A DNA stretch of 64,000 nucleotides, taken from NCBI RefSeq assembly GCF_002499975.2, contig NZ_CP052766.1:3906001-3970000 (forward strand), read 5' to 3'. Each line of letters starts with the position of its first letter. Position 1 is the stretch's first letter. Below the pieces are notes generated by a model. The model saw only the letters and a list, made by a program, of their open reading frames with translations, was not told where the DNA came from and searched no databases. Source of the stretch: Alteromonas pelagimontana (GTDB taxonomy: Bacteria; Pseudomonadota; Gammaproteobacteria; Enterobacterales; Alteromonadaceae). Shown here in pieces: positions 19,975-28,933 of the stretch. Both the position numbers and the translations under genes were made by a program.

Positions 19975-20481
19975 TCAGGAGCGGGGCAATGAAGCCACAG
20001 TCTCTGCTTCATTCTCTAACGCAGATTCAATACAGTTGGAAACCGCCAATCGCGGCGGGTTCATATGCATAGCAAAGGGAGCAATGCGAGAAAGCACACT
20101 CATGCCTAAAATGTTATTGCCCTTGTCAATCACTGCCACTTCTACGTCATTGAAATCACAAGACTCCCCCAACTGAAAGTGCGAAACGCGATACAGCCTG
20201 ACCTTTTGAATTTTACCGTTTGCCAGGCGAGCGGCAGACACTCCAGCGGGTACAGCATCGCCGAGCTTATTTAGTCTTTGGAAAGTTTCTTTATTAACTG
20301 TCACCATGCCCGAACCCGTATCTACCATAAAATTTGTGGTGAGGGACGAGCCAAAGGACGCCTCAACATAAAGTGTCCCTCCTGAACTGGCAAGAAGAGT
20401 AAGTTCATGATCAAAATCTTTTCCCACTACGGACGGGGTGACCACTATCAACATCAGTAGCAGTGCGCACCATTTTGTCAT
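19975..20481 (-). CDS. Retropepsin-like aspartic protease, exported
   Basis: A 168-residue protein with a signal peptide (about 1-20) and a single retropepsin-like domain. The catalytic motif is FMVDTGSGMVTVNKETFQRL (D54-T-G) followed by the flap region and NNILGMSVLSRI (hydrophobic-hydrophobic-Gly motif). Such single-domain enzymes (clan AA, TIGR02281-like) must dimerise to form one active site. It should act in the periplasm; the substrate is unknown. It faces the DUF3307 gene tail to tail. Confidence 0.85.
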   Translation of the reverse strand: MTKWCALLLMLIVVTPSVVGKDFDHELTLLASSGGTLYVEASFGSSLTTNFMVDTGSGMVTVNKETFQRLNKLGDAVPAGVSAARLANGKIQKVRLYRVSHFQLGESCDFNDVEVAVIDKGNNILGMSVLSRIAPFAMHMNPPRLAVSNCIESALENEAETVASLPRS

Positions 20482-20775
20482 CGCTATTCCCCATATCTAA
20501 TGGGAATAACAATGGCAATTTTAAGGCCGTTTACTATCTTATTGAAAGCACAGGGAATTATTTTTACGGCGCGATCAAGGCGAAACACATTGGTGCACCA
20601 CAAATTAAACAATGCGCAGTATAGGTGCAGCTTCATAGAAGAAGATTCCGTTATAGCCGTTAGGTGATAGGTAACTGCTATCATGAAACGCCATTATTAT
20701 TATTGTTCTCAAATATATAATAGTGAGGTTAATCAAACATCTTGGTAAACGTCACAATTGCTGGTGGAGACGAAT

Positions 20776-21150
20776 ATGACAATGAAAACTTTAGCCTTAC
20801 TAAGCGGAATGTGTGTGATTGCCCTTCCAGGAGGGGCCAGCGCACAAGCCACGCATGAAAGCCAAGCAGTAGACACCGTGCGGGTGCAGGTAGTAGATCG
20901 CACCGGCAAACCGCCATTCACGCGTAAATTTGAAACCTTGCCTGTACAAGATGTCGCGCAGTTTGAAGCCCTTTCCCAGGAAAACGCCATGGAATGGGTA
21001 GAAGTGAGAACAGTAGATATGTCAGGTAAACCGCCTTATCAAAGAAAAGTAGAACGGCTCCGGGTTATCGATATTGCTCAATTTGAAGAAATCAAGAATC
21101 AAGACAGCACAGATTATAGTGGCCGCCCGCCTTTTAAACGGCACCGGTAA
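20776..21150 (+). CDS. Small secreted protein with an internal repeat
   Basis: A 124-residue protein with a signal peptide (about 1-24, cleavage near ASAQA). The mature part holds two copies of a block of about 45 residues: D-V/T-V-R-x-V-D-x-x-G-K-P-P-(F/Y)-x-R-K-(F/V)-E-x-L-x-V-x-D-(V/I)-A-Q-F-E, and a third partial copy YSGRPPFKRHR. No known family is recognised. The ATG at 20776 has TGGAG six bases upstream; a TTG farther upstream is in frame but lacks a binding site. Confidence 0.7.
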   Translation: MTMKTLALLSGMCVIALPGGASAQATHESQAVDTVRVQVVDRTGKPPFTRKFETLPVQDVAQFEALSQENAMEWVEVRTVDMSGKPPYQRKVERLRVIDIAQFEEIKNQDSTDYSGRPPFKRHR

Positions 21151-21520
21151 GTAAGTGTGAGGAAAGTCCAGTTGTGCAAGGACGCTAGCAACTAGATGAA
21201 CTCCTGTTTTGTACACAGAAGCATTTAAGCGTATTTGAATATCAAACATAAAAGCGTGCGAGGCGCGATAACATGCTTTTCTTAAGAAATTGCGCTTAAA
21301 CGTCTTCATCGCGTAACGAGAGTTTAACCTCTGTTTTTTAAGCTGCGCCAGAGACATGGGCGGTAACAGCGGCACAAACCATCATTCAGGGGAAAAATCA
21401 TTCAATATGACTCTGCTGGCGCATCCCAGCTCCAGCAGCTAATTTCAAGAATTTTTATCTGCCATTCGAGAAAACTTCGCGATCTTGCCCCGAGAATGTG
21501 GGGCAACAAATTATCGACAG
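21151..21520. other. Intergenic region, no gene seen
   Basis: 370 bp without a credible gene between the small repeat protein and the end of hmp. It contains an inverted repeat TTGCCCC / GGGGCAA at 21485-21506 just beyond the hmp stop, possibly a 3' hairpin of the hmp message, and a minus-strand CTGCTGGAGCTGGG shared with the gap near 7170. Confidence 0.4.
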
Positions 21521-22708
21521 TTACAGGTCGTCGTGGGGGCCAAATACTTCGTAAAAAATATTTGCTTCATTAACACCCATGGCTATCAGCTGGTGCTTAA
21601 TGAACGCCATAAAGCCGGTGGGGCCACAGAGATAAAATTCGCCATCTGCAAGGGGTAAATCATGGGCAACGGGAGAGAGCTCCATTAGCCCCTGGTATAC
21701 TCCAGTTTCCTCGTGGGGCTGTATATACCAGAACATCGGCGCGATAGATATTCCTGTTGCAGCGAGTTCTTCTATCCTTGTTTTAAAAGAATGCTGACGC
21801 GCAGATTCACAAGCGTGCAGGAAGTAAACGCTGCGTTCCGGATTGTCGGCTTTCATTGTTTCTAACATCGACATCATCGGCGTGAGCCCGACGCCTGCTG
21901 ATATTAACACTGCAGGTTTGTGGCTATCGCGAAGATAAAAAGCGCCAGCAGGTGGATACACATCAAGTGTATCTCCTTCTTTGATAGCTTCATGGAGATA
22001 ATGTGAAACAATGCCTTTTTCGGGATTTGTTTCCCGCTTAACGCTAATACGATAGGTCTCACCGTTAGGCTTATCAGAAAGGGAATACTGGCGAATCTGG
22101 TTGTGTACTTCTGTAACCGGTTTGATACTAACGCCTAAATACTGCCCCGGCGTATAGGTTATGACTGGTTTGCCGTCAACGGGTTTTAGCCGGAAGCTGG
22201 TTACCAGGTCCGACTCTACTTTTTTCTCAGCTACTTTAAATGAGCGCAGGCCGTACCAGCCACCTTGTTTTTGACGAGACATTTCATAAAGTGCTGCTTC
22301 TTTACCAATGAGAATATCGGCAAGAAACTGGTAAGCCTCGCTCCAGGCTTGCTCAACGTCAGGAGTAAATGCTTCAGGCGCCAACTCGCGGAGTGTCTCG
22401 ATTAAATGATGCCCTACAATCGCGTACTGTTCGGGTTGTATAAAAAATATGGTGTGTTTGTGTGCAACGCGTTCAACCAGAGGGGCAAGCGCATCAAGAT
22501 TGTCAATGTTCTTAGCATAAGCAGCAATAGCGCTGAACAAAGCGAATGGCTGTTTACCGGTTTTCTGATTGCTAATGTTAAAAGTGTCTTTAAGTTCAGG
22601 ATTATGTCTGAACATGCGGTTGTAAAAATAGTCGGTCACCGACGTCCCAGCTGATTCCAGCAACGGGATGGTGGATTTTACGGTATGGATTGTGTGTTGG
22701 CTAAGCAT
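21521..22708 (-). CDS. hmp: Nitric oxide dioxygenase (flavohaemoprotein)
   Basis: Hmp converts NO and O2 to nitrate with NADPH, protecting the cell from nitrosative stress. The 395-residue chain has an N-terminal globin domain (proximal haem His in YAIVGHHLIETL), an FAD domain (YTPGQYLGVSI, RQYSLSD) and an NAD domain (VLISAGVGLTPMMSML, FYLCGPTGFM). The frame stays open upstream into nnrS, but the ATG at 22708 with AGGA gives the standard start MLSQHTIHTVKSTIPLL. It is the last gene of a NorR-type operon: 79-residue membrane protein, nnrS, hmp. Confidence 0.97.
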   Translation of the reverse strand: MLSQHTIHTVKSTIPLLESAGTSVTDYFYNRMFRHNPELKDTFNISNQKTGKQPFALFSAIAAYAKNIDNLDALAPLVERVAHKHTIFFIQPEQYAIVGHHLIETLRELAPEAFTPDVEQAWSEAYQFLADILIGKEAALYEMSRQKQGGWYGLRSFKVAEKKVESDLVTSFRLKPVDGKPVITYTPGQYLGVSIKPVTEVHNQIRQYSLSDKPNGETYRISVKRETNPEKGIVSHYLHEAIKEGDTLDVYPPAGAFYLRDSHKPAVLISAGVGLTPMMSMLETMKADNPERSVYFLHACESARQHSFKTRIEELAATGISIAPMFWYIQPHEETGVYQGLMELSPVAHDLPLADGEFYLCGPTGFMAFIKHQLIAMGVNEANIFYEVFGPHDDL

Positions 22709-22724
22709 CAAACTGTCCTGTAGG

Positions 22725-23885
22725 TTAGGCTTCATCAATTCGGGGACGAAGCAAAATAGCGCCAAAGCGAATAACAAAAAGTGAGATAACAAATGCGGCT
22801 CCCCACGCTGTAATCGACCAGATAAGCGGCGGAGAGGGAAACAGAAACGCCAGCATACGTATGAACGCAATGCCGAAAAGCAGAATTAAAGCCAGGCCGA
22901 AATAGCGAGGCGCTCGAACAACGCGGCCTGTGTGACCCAGCGACACCCGAACCATGATGGCTAGCATCATGCTGCTCATAGCGCCAATGGTGATAAGGTG
23001 TAGCGCATCGTTAAACGGCACGAAGAACGCGAAAAAACTAATGCCGCAAAATAACAGCCCTAGACTCATGAACCCGAAAGCAACGTACAACGACCATAAG
23101 AGCGGGTGATGCCATATTCCTTTGGTGTGCCAACTGATCAACAGCGTGGCGTTAAGAAAACCTGCGGCTATCAGCCAGTAACCTGGAAGTGAGGAAACGG
23201 CAAACCATTTCGAAGTAAAAAAGGAAACGACGCTCACTGCGGTAATAACAAAGGTCAATTTCTCCAGCCGTGGTCGCCGGCGGACCTGATAACCCGCAAC
23301 TGCTCGCTGGGTGAAAAACGGTAGTATTTTGCTACCTATCAATCCAATCAGCACACAAAATAGCAAAACGGCGGTAGTCAATAACACCTGCACTTCCTGT
23401 TGAGCTCCTTCACGTTGTAAAATAAGCATGCTGATATCAACCATAGCCATAACGAAGAAGATGAGGAAATGACCGGCGTAAGTGCCAGACTGTTTGTGAA
23501 GCAACTGACGGTAAAGCGCGGCAAGGGCGGACACCCACCAGGTAAGATGTACGCCGATAAAAATTGCATTATGGGAATGAAGAAAAGGAATAAAAAAGGT
23601 AAACCGACACAACAGCCACAGCGCCAACAGGAATAGCTGGTAGGACAATAGGGTTGCCTGCTTACCGGTCCAGTGGCGGGCTGCGGTGAAAATAAATCCA
23701 AAAGCTACAGGCACAGCAAAACCAAATAGCATCTCGTGAGCGTGCCAGAACACAGGATTGACAGATAGCGTAAAGCCATGCAGAAAGAACTGCCCCCACA
23801 ACAACAGAGCGAGGACCGCCCACACACTGGAAGCAAGAAAAAACAATCTGAACGGAGCACAAGCGAATCGGTTGTTTATCTTCAC
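22725..23885 (-). CDS. nnrS: NnrS family haem-copper membrane protein
   Basis: NnrS proteins are 12-helix membrane proteins that limit damage from nitric oxide and occur in NO-responsive operons. The 386-residue chain has the family N-terminus (FRLFFLASSVWAVLALLLWG), the conserved WHAHEMLFGFAVPVAFGFIFTAARHWTG with likely haem/metal His, and HLITIGAMSSMMLAIMVRVSLGHTGR. The GTG at 23885 is chosen because it lies 2 bp after the stop of the preceding membrane gene and has GGAAG upstream; an in-frame GTG at 23927 would overlap that gene. It ends 16 bp before the hmp start. Confidence 0.92.
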   Translation of the reverse strand: MKINNRFACAPFRLFFLASSVWAVLALLLWGQFFLHGFTLSVNPVFWHAHEMLFGFAVPVAFGFIFTAARHWTGKQATLLSYQLFLLALWLLCRFTFFIPFLHSHNAIFIGVHLTWWVSALAALYRQLLHKQSGTYAGHFLIFFVMAMVDISMLILQREGAQQEVQVLLTTAVLLFCVLIGLIGSKILPFFTQRAVAGYQVRRRPRLEKLTFVITAVSVVSFFTSKWFAVSSLPGYWLIAAGFLNATLLISWHTKGIWHHPLLWSLYVAFGFMSLGLLFCGISFFAFFVPFNDALHLITIGAMSSMMLAIMVRVSLGHTGRVVRAPRYFGLALILLFGIAFIRMLAFLFPSPPLIWSITAWGAAFVISLFVIRFGAILLRPRIDEA

Positions 23886-23887
23886 GG

Positions 23888-24127
23888 TTATCTTACTTCC
23901 ATGCGTAATTCGTGCAGCGCAACGCACCGCGACACGTAGCTTATTTTAAGAGCAGCGGCGATAACGATCATCAATATATGGCTGGCGATTTGAGTGGGAA
24001 CCGAAAAATATTCAGAGAACGGGTAACAAATCAGTACGGTAGACACGAGTAGCATCAGCGTTATTGCCATGGCGATATTAGACATTCGTAGTAGGCGAAT
24101 ATAGCGATTGTTAAAGGCAGAATTCAT
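23888..24127 (-). CDS. Small two-helix membrane protein in the NO operon
   Basis: A 79-residue protein with two membrane helices (IAMAITLMLLVSTVLICY and ASHILMIVIAAALKISYV), first in the operon with nnrS and hmp. GGAG lies six bases before the ATG at 24127. The stop (TAA) is 2 bp from the nnrS GTG, so the genes are tightly coupled. Its position right behind a sigma-54/NorR promoter implies a role in the response to nitric oxide. The sequence does not identify one. Confidence 0.75.
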   Translation of the reverse strand: MNSAFNNRYIRLLRMSNIAMAITLMLLVSTVLICYPFSEYFSVPTQIASHILMIVIAAALKISYVSRCVALHELRMEVR

Positions 24128-24158
24128 TATCATCTCCGATAGTTGGCTACTAGAGAAT

Positions 24159-24174
24159 TGCACAGCTAATGCCA
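24159..24174 (-). promoter_or_regulatory. Sigma-54 promoter of the NO-detoxification operon
   Basis: On the minus strand the sequence reads TGGCATTAGCTGTGCA, matching the -24/-12 consensus TGGCACN5TTGCA at 10 of 11 fixed positions apart from one further mismatch, with the GG-GC spacing exact. It lies 32 bp upstream of the first gene of the operon, as expected for a NorR-activated promoter. Confidence 0.8.
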
Positions 24175-24224
24175 ATATTGTTTCCGCCTAATTTTCAATA
24201 ACATAAATAAATAAATTTGCTCTT

Positions 24225-24264
24225 TGAGTCAAAGTGACTCATAGTGAAGGTGTGTCTTTTTGAC
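24225..24264. promoter_or_regulatory. NorR enhancer sites
   Basis: TGAGTCAAAGTGACTCA at 24225-24241 is a perfect palindrome containing GTCA-N3-TGAC, the known NorR recognition sequence. A second copy with one mismatch, GTCTTTTTGAC, is at 24254-24264. They lie between norR and the divergent operon, 50-100 bp upstream of the sigma-54 promoter, the usual enhancer position. Confidence 0.75.
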
Positions 24265-24278
24265 TCACATGGGTTTAT

Positions 24279-25847
24279 ATGAATAACGACAATGTTCATC
24301 TGCTACTTAAAATTGCCGTGGATTTGGCAAACAGCCTGAACAACGAAGATCGTTTTGGGCGACTACTGACTACGGTAAGAAAAGTAATAGCATGCGATGC
24401 GGTAGCGTTAATGCGAAAGCAGGACGGGCTTTTGATCCCTTTAGCTGTCCAAGGATTGGCTCCGGGCACAATGGGAAGAAGGTTTGACATTGACGCTCAT
24501 CCTCGGTTAGAGCAAATCTGTGCAGACACCTTGCCCACCCGTTTTCCATCCGACAGTAATCTTCCTGATCCCTTTGATGGTCTATTGTCCAGCCCGGAAG
24601 ATGATTTAGCTGTACATTCCTGTCTAGGATTGCCTTTGCACTCTGATGGCGAATTGATAGGCGTGTTGTCCATGGACAGTCTGGCGCCACAGGCTTTCGA
24701 CAAGATTAGTGATGACACTCTGGAAATTCTCGCGGCGCTGTCGAGCGCTACGTTAAAGTCGGCGCTGTTGCTAGCAACGTTGCAAGAGTCCGCATCGCAT
24801 GCCAGCCAGCTTGTATCCGAACTCACCCAGGACGTATTTGCAAAAGATGGCGGTGAAATGATTGGCACAAGTACAGCGATGCAGAAGCTGAAAGCCGATA
24901 TTTCTCTTGTGTCGCCGTCCGATTTTACCGTGCTTATTACAGGCGAAACTGGTGTGGGAAAGGAGCTAGTTGCCCGAAATGTGCATTATCATTCGTTGCG
25001 TAAGCATCAGCCTTTGGTTTACCTGAACTGCGCCGCTCTAACAGAAACATTGGCGGAATCCGAATTATTCGGTCACGTCAAAGGAGCTTTTACGGGAGCT
25101 GACAGAGACAGAGTGGGGAAATTCCAGCTCGCCAACGGCGGAACACTGTTTCTGGATGAAGTTGGCGAACTTTCTCTCAATATTCAAAGTAAGTTGCTTC
25201 GAGCGTTACAAGGCGGGGAGATACAACCCGTGGGTAGAGACGAGATCCAACTTGTGAATGTTCGCGTTATTGCTGCCACCAATCGCAATTTACTCGCAGA
25301 AGCTGATAAGGGCAATTTCCGGCTAGACTTATACCATCGCCTGGCAATTTATCCAATCAGTGTACCGCCGCTAAAAGAACGTAAAAGTGACATCCTGCTA
25401 CTGGCAAACTATTTTTTGGAACGGCTTGCAAGAAAGCTGGGATTTCGTCAGCTCAGTCTAACGTCTTCTGCAGAATTAGCCTTACAACAATACTCCTGGC
25501 CAGGTAACGTAAGAGAACTTGAACATTCCCTTAGTCGTGCGGCAATTAATGTACAAAGAAAGAAATCGTCAGAGGCGATAGTCCCCATTGATGCAGATTC
25601 TTTGAGTCTTCCCTTTGAACAAACAGAAGTGCCAGCTCGAATTGAACCTCGCGCAGCTGACCTACAAACGCAGTCGATAAGCCTAAGAGATGAGACCGAA
25701 GCATTTCAGCGTGCGATCATCCGCGACGCGTTGCAAAGCAATGGCTTTAACTGGACCGCGGCAGCAGAGGCGGTAAGCATGGATAGAGCGAACCTGGCAA
25801 GATTGGCTAAGCGATTAGGCATTACCGTGGAAAAAGCCTTAAGGTAA
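24279..25847 (+). CDS. norR: NO-responsive sigma-54 activator NorR
   Basis: NorR senses nitric oxide through a non-haem iron in its GAF domain and activates sigma-54 promoters. The 522-residue chain has GAF (about 1-175), an AAA+ domain with Walker A GETGVGKE, the sigma-54-contacting loop GAFTGA, Walker [12 protein letters not shown] and the R-finger region [10 protein letters not shown], and a C-terminal Fis-type helix-turn-helix ([25 protein letters not shown]). It is divergent from the operon it should control, with two candidate NorR sites in between. Confidence 0.96.
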   Translation: MNNDNVHLLLKIAVDLANSLNNEDRFGRLLTTVRKVIACDAVALMRKQDGLLIPLAVQGLAPGTMGRRFDIDAHPRLEQICADTLPTRFPSDSNLPDPFDGLLSSPEDDLAVHSCLGLPLHSDGELIGVLSMDSLAPQAFDKISDDTLEILAALSSATLKSALLLATLQESASHASQLVSELTQDVFAKDGGEMIGTSTAMQKLKADISLVSPSDFTVLITGETGVGKELVARNVHYHSLRKHQPLVYLNCAALTETLAESELFGHVKGAFTGADRDRVGKFQLANGGTLFLDEVGELSLNIQSKLLRALQGGEIQPVGRDEIQLVNVRVIAATNRNLLAEADKGNFRLDLYHRLAIYPISVPPLKERKSDILLLANYFLERLARKLGFRQLSLTSSAELALQQYSWPGNVRELEHSLSRAAINVQRKKSSEAIVPIDADSLSLPFEQTEVPARIEPRAADLQTQSISLRDETEAFQRAIIRDALQSNGFNWTAAAEAVSMDRANLARLAKRLGITVEKALR

Positions 25848-26129
25848 GCGGGCGAACTGTTAATGCTGGCCCGCTATGGGGAAGCCACCGCGGTGTAGCT
25901 ACAGTTATAGAGTCTTTCCACGATTATCCGGCAGCGCTTCGACCGGTAAATTACCTTTCAGCTGAGCGGAGGTAATCTGGATTATTTTCGTCCTGCTCTA
26001 AAACTGTTGCTCACATAACAAATCAAAAAACGTATATCTTCCGTTTAAACTCATATTGAACCTGCCTCCAACGCAGTTAATTTGCGAAAGAGGCAGTTTT
26101 TATTTTTCTTTAACCTGGAGAACAAAACC

Positions 26130-26579
26130 GTGAAGATTAAATATCTGGCAATACCTTTTGCGTGTGCAGCCATGGCAACGTCGGCAATGGCTGCCGAGTG
26201 CGAAGTTAACATCGATAGCACTGACGCGATGAAGTACGATAAAAACGAATTTGTCATCGACAAATCGTGCGAAGAGTTCACCGTTAATCTTACTCACTCA
26301 GGAAAGCTTCCTAAAAATGCGATGGGGCATAACGTTGTAATCACTAAAGCATCTAATGCACAAGCCGTGGCGAGTGATGGTATGACAGCAGGCTTAGATA
26401 ATGACTACATTAAACCCGATGACGAACGGGTCATTGCTCATACCGAAATTATTGGCGGAGGTGAAAAAACATCTGTTACGTTTCAGGTAGATAAAATAAA
26501 ACCAGAAGAAGATTATATGTTCTTTTGCTCCTTCCCCGGACACATTGCGGTTATGAAAGGAACAGTAAAATTGCAGTAG
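26130..26579 (+). CDS. azu: Azurin
   Basis: Periplasmic blue (type 1) copper protein that shuttles electrons, in many bacteria to nitrite reductase or cytochrome c peroxidase. The 149-residue precursor has a 21-residue signal peptide. The copper ligands H67, C133, H138 and M142 ([18 protein letters not shown]) become H46, C112, H117 and M121 after cleavage, exactly the Pseudomonas azurin numbering; a disulfide pair (C24, C47) is also present. The start is GTG at 26130 with TGGAG upstream. It follows the NO module, which suggests but does not prove a link to nitrogen oxides. Confidence 0.95.
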   Translation: MKIKYLAIPFACAAMATSAMAAECEVNIDSTDAMKYDKNEFVIDKSCEEFTVNLTHSGKLPKNAMGHNVVITKASNAQAVASDGMTAGLDNDYIKPDDERVIAHTEIIGGGEKTSVTFQVDKIKPEEDYMFFCSFPGHIAVMKGTVKLQ

Positions 26580-26667
26580 CAAACTCGTGAGGAAAACGTT
26601 GGTAGTAGTACTACCTAATTCTTGAGAATCGTAGATGTCACTGGATAATAAATCTCAGGAGACAATG

Positions 26668-26700
26668 AGGCTCTACACCTTACCGGTTAGAGCCTTTTTT
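26668..26700 (+). terminator. Terminator of azurin
   Basis: Stem AGGCTCTA / TAGAGCCT with a 12-nt loop, running into six T (26695-26700), 89 bp after the azurin stop. Confidence 0.7.
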
Positions 26701-26853
26701 GTGGTCTTTGGCTAACCCTGCATATGGTGAAGCTACCAAGAATATCCTCAGCGCTTTTCAAGGCGCTGACCCTCTGGGCGCCGGCGACGTGCGAATTGTC
26801 CCCAACGGTTTGTGAACCAAAGCAATCTTTATTCAACGGCAACCAGCACAAAC

Positions 26854-26881
26854 AAAAAACCCCACGTCTTACGACGCAGGG
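26854..26881 (-). terminator. Terminator of tmRNA
   Basis: On the minus strand a hairpin (arms CCCTGCGTC / GACGTGGGG, loop GTAA, one mismatch) is followed by six T, immediately 3' of the tmRNA CCA end. The remaining bases 26701-26853 hold no recognised feature. Confidence 0.75.
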
Positions 26882-26891
26882 CCTTATCATT

Positions 26892-27248
26892 TGGTGGAGC
26901 TGGCGGGATTTGAACCCGCGTCCAGAAAATGTCTACCTTTGGTACTACATGCTTATTTTGTCTTTTATTTAACTATTTCGGTCTCCGACAAACAGGATAC
27001 GTCATAGCTGTCCTGATACTATTTCGCGGTTCAACCTCAGGAAAGTTTCCCTCGCTAGTTTGCTTATATGACCTTCCGAACCCTCGCTAGCAAACAAAGC
27101 TGAGGTGGAAGGGCCTATGCCGGGTATTAAGCGGCTAGTGCGTAAGTTTCGTCGTTTGCGACTATTTAAATGCGGCTTTTTAAGAGGCAAACCGCTCCTC
27201 TGCATGCACCTCCAGCTTCCTAGATCCTGTCGAATCCTAATCAGCCCC
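26892..27248 (-). ncRNA. ssrA: Transfer-messenger RNA
   Basis: tmRNA rescues stalled ribosomes together with SmpB. The 5' end GGGGCTG pairs with the 3' CAGCTCC before CCA, making the tRNA-like acceptor stem; GGATTCGACAGGAT near the 5' end and GGGTTCAAATCCCGCC near the 3' end are the conserved tRNA-like parts. The resume reading frame on the minus strand (27159 to 27127) encodes ANDETYALAA followed by TAA, close to the E. coli tag ANDENYALAA. Length is 357 nt. smpB lies only 3 kb away. Confidence 0.97.
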
Positions 27249-27509
27249 GAGGACGTCCTATTGCTAGGTACGTCAAAACTTACTAACTTGCGGTAAGCTT
27301 TGATTTAAAAGCGATCTTACACTGAACTGCACCACAGTACAACAACGAACTTCAGTACTGTAAGTGAACGCACCATTCACATCCTGGTAAAACGTAAGAA
27401 CTTCTCCCTTTTCCATATTGTATGAACGCTTTGAAGGTAAAAAGTTCACACAGAAGTTCTCGAAGCCGCGGGTAAGCCGTAGGTAACCAGCTTTAAATTC
27501 CGGCTTTCA

Positions 27510-27824
27510 TTACGAAGCCAGTTTTAAACCGATTACTCCCAAAAGAATCAGCCCAATGCTGGCAAGCTTTAACAGACTTACTGATTCATGAAAAAATACT
27601 ATTCCCGCTATTGCGGTGCCGACGGCGCCAATGCCAACCCATACGCCATAGGCCACGCCTAACGGCAGGGTTCTCAGCGACAATCCCAACAGTAAAAAGC
27701 TGATTATCAGGCAGAATAATGTTAAAGCAGAAGGAAGTGGTTTGGTAAAACCGTCCGCATATTTTAGGCCTGCAGCCCATGCGACTTCACTAATGCCAGC
27801 GAAGAAAAGAATTATCCATGCCAT
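27510..27824 (-). CDS. gdx: Guanidinium exporter (SMR family)
   Basis: Four-helix small multidrug resistance protein of the Gdx/SugE subtype, 104 residues, exporting guanidinium against protons as an antiparallel dimer. The conserved membrane Glu is in ISEVAWAAGLKYADGFTKP, and YGVWVGIGAVGTAIAGIVFFHES is typical of SugE/Gdx rather than EmrE. The ATG at 27824 is preferred over a GTG three codons upstream because GGGGTG lies at proper distance. The guanidine-II riboswitch directly upstream confirms the substrate. Confidence 0.95.
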   Translation of the reverse strand: MAWIILFFAGISEVAWAAGLKYADGFTKPLPSALTLFCLIISFLLLGLSLRTLPLGVAYGVWVGIGAVGTAIAGIVFFHESVSLLKLASIGLILLGVIGLKLAS

Positions 27825-27830
27825 AAGGTT

Positions 27831-27888
27831 CACCCCGAAAAATTGGGGTCGTCCCCAGAATTAAAGTGAGCGGTAAGGTCGTCCTTAC
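27831..27888 (-). promoter_or_regulatory. Guanidine-II (mini-ykkC) riboswitch
   Basis: On the minus strand two hairpins have identical ACGA loops: GTAAGG-ACGA-CCTTAC (27888-27873) and TGGGG-ACGA-CCCCA (27857-27844), separated by 15 nt, followed by the GGGGTG ribosome binding region (27836-27831). Paired short stems with ACGR loops are the hallmark of the guanidine-II riboswitch, which frees the binding site when guanidine is present. Position directly before gdx fits. Confidence 0.93.
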
Positions 27889-27942
27889 TTCATAATAGAA
27901 TAAAAGCCATAAGACCAGCAGTCTGTAAAGGCCAACGACGTT

Positions 27943-28213
27943 CTATAGGTTTGCCAATTTCACCGGATTAAAAACCAGTCTCGCAAAGTAATTTTCTATA
28001 GCAACGACAGCAGCTGCAATGCCGCCAAAAAGCATTAGCCGAAGCTAAGCGCGTCACGGTTATGCGAAATACTATCTCGCCATAGGTAAAACCCGCCACT
28101 GAGTATATATAAAAAATAATAACAACCGCAGCGACTAGCGCTCACATGCTTGCTGTTAGCAACAATAGCCCGAGTATTTCTGTTTCAACTTTAGCATACC
28201 GATATAATTTCAT
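27943..28213 (-). pseudogene. Broken small membrane protein gene
   Basis: An ATG with GGGAGA upstream opens a frame that is interrupted by TGA after 23 codons (MKLYRYAKVETEILGLLLL...), continues in the same frame as a plausible membrane helix (ALVAAVVIIFYIYSVAGFTY), and then needs a one-base shift near 28035 to continue as GGIAAAVVAIENYFARLVFN to a TAG at 27943. Together this would be about 90 residues with two or three helices. One nonsense codon plus one frameshift suggests a decayed gene. The family is not recognised. Confidence 0.45.
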
Positions 28214-28266
28214 TTTGCTTTCTCCCTAAAGCAGATCAGGAGGGGGAGGGGTTAACTGTAGTACGA

Positions 28267-28671
28267 TTAACCCGCGGCCGATTCAAGCAGTTCTTTTAGC
28301 GTCTGCAAATCATTGCTAATGGCCAGTTTATCTGCAGCAAATTCGTCATCTGTCATACCCGGGTGGCGGAAAAGCGTAAATATCAATTCGCTACCTTCAC
28401 CATTAGGTACAACTCGCATTGGGTTGTGAAAAGTTTCGCCCGACTCAAGCTCTACGTCGTGATCCATCACACCTAACGCGTTTTGCTGAGCGAACCTGAT
28501 TTTCACTTTCCCAAACGGTGCTTGAGCAATCCAGATATCATTCTCTTGTTGGATTTCAGCCCCTGCAACTCCTGCAGCCCATTGCGGAAGATTGGCCGGA
28601 TTCCCTGCAAACTGGTATACGGCATCTGGAGGCCGCGCAATAGCGATGCTGATATGTTGCACGTCTTGCAT
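28267..28671 (-). CDS. SRPBCC (START-like) domain protein
   Basis: A 134-residue single-domain protein with the helix-grip START/SRPBCC fold: ISIAIARPPDAVYQFAGNPANLPQWAAGV at the N-terminus and a long C-terminal helix (DKLAISNDLQTLKELLESAAG). Such proteins bind hydrophobic ligands or act as polyketide-cyclase-like enzymes; no ligand can be named. It is a single gene, divergent from the flavin oxidoreductase. Confidence 0.8.
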   Translation of the reverse strand: MQDVQHISIAIARPPDAVYQFAGNPANLPQWAAGVAGAEIQQENDIWIAQAPFGKVKIRFAQQNALGVMDHDVELESGETFHNPMRVVPNGEGSELIFTLFRHPGMTDDEFAADKLAISNDLQTLKELLESAAG

Positions 28672-28933
28672 TGAAAAACCTCGTACTAACTAAGCTGTGG
28701 GAAGAAGGCGGATGATAGCGCTGCGATAAACGCTTTACTATTCCTACACTATAAGCCACCCAGTTTGAAGTTAAGCATAGCTACTTTTTAGCGCAACCTT
28801 CCGTAACTAAAGTTCAAAAATTGTTCACTTCGTTGTTTTTGTTCAAAGTATGAGGACGTCAGAGAATATCAACGGGTGCATTCTTACCTCAGGTCATTTA
28901 AAGTATGGCGGCCTTTTCACCGTCGAAGTATCT

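Noticed and set aside
20484..20684. 66-codon minus-strand frame upstream of the retropepsin gene
   Set aside because: No ribosome binding site, unusual composition and no domain; looks like a chance frame in the promoter region.
26892..27248. Possible genomic-island attachment site at the tmRNA 3' end
   Set aside because: No integrase and no repeated copy of the tmRNA end were seen on either side; neighbouring genes are ordinary chromosomal ones.
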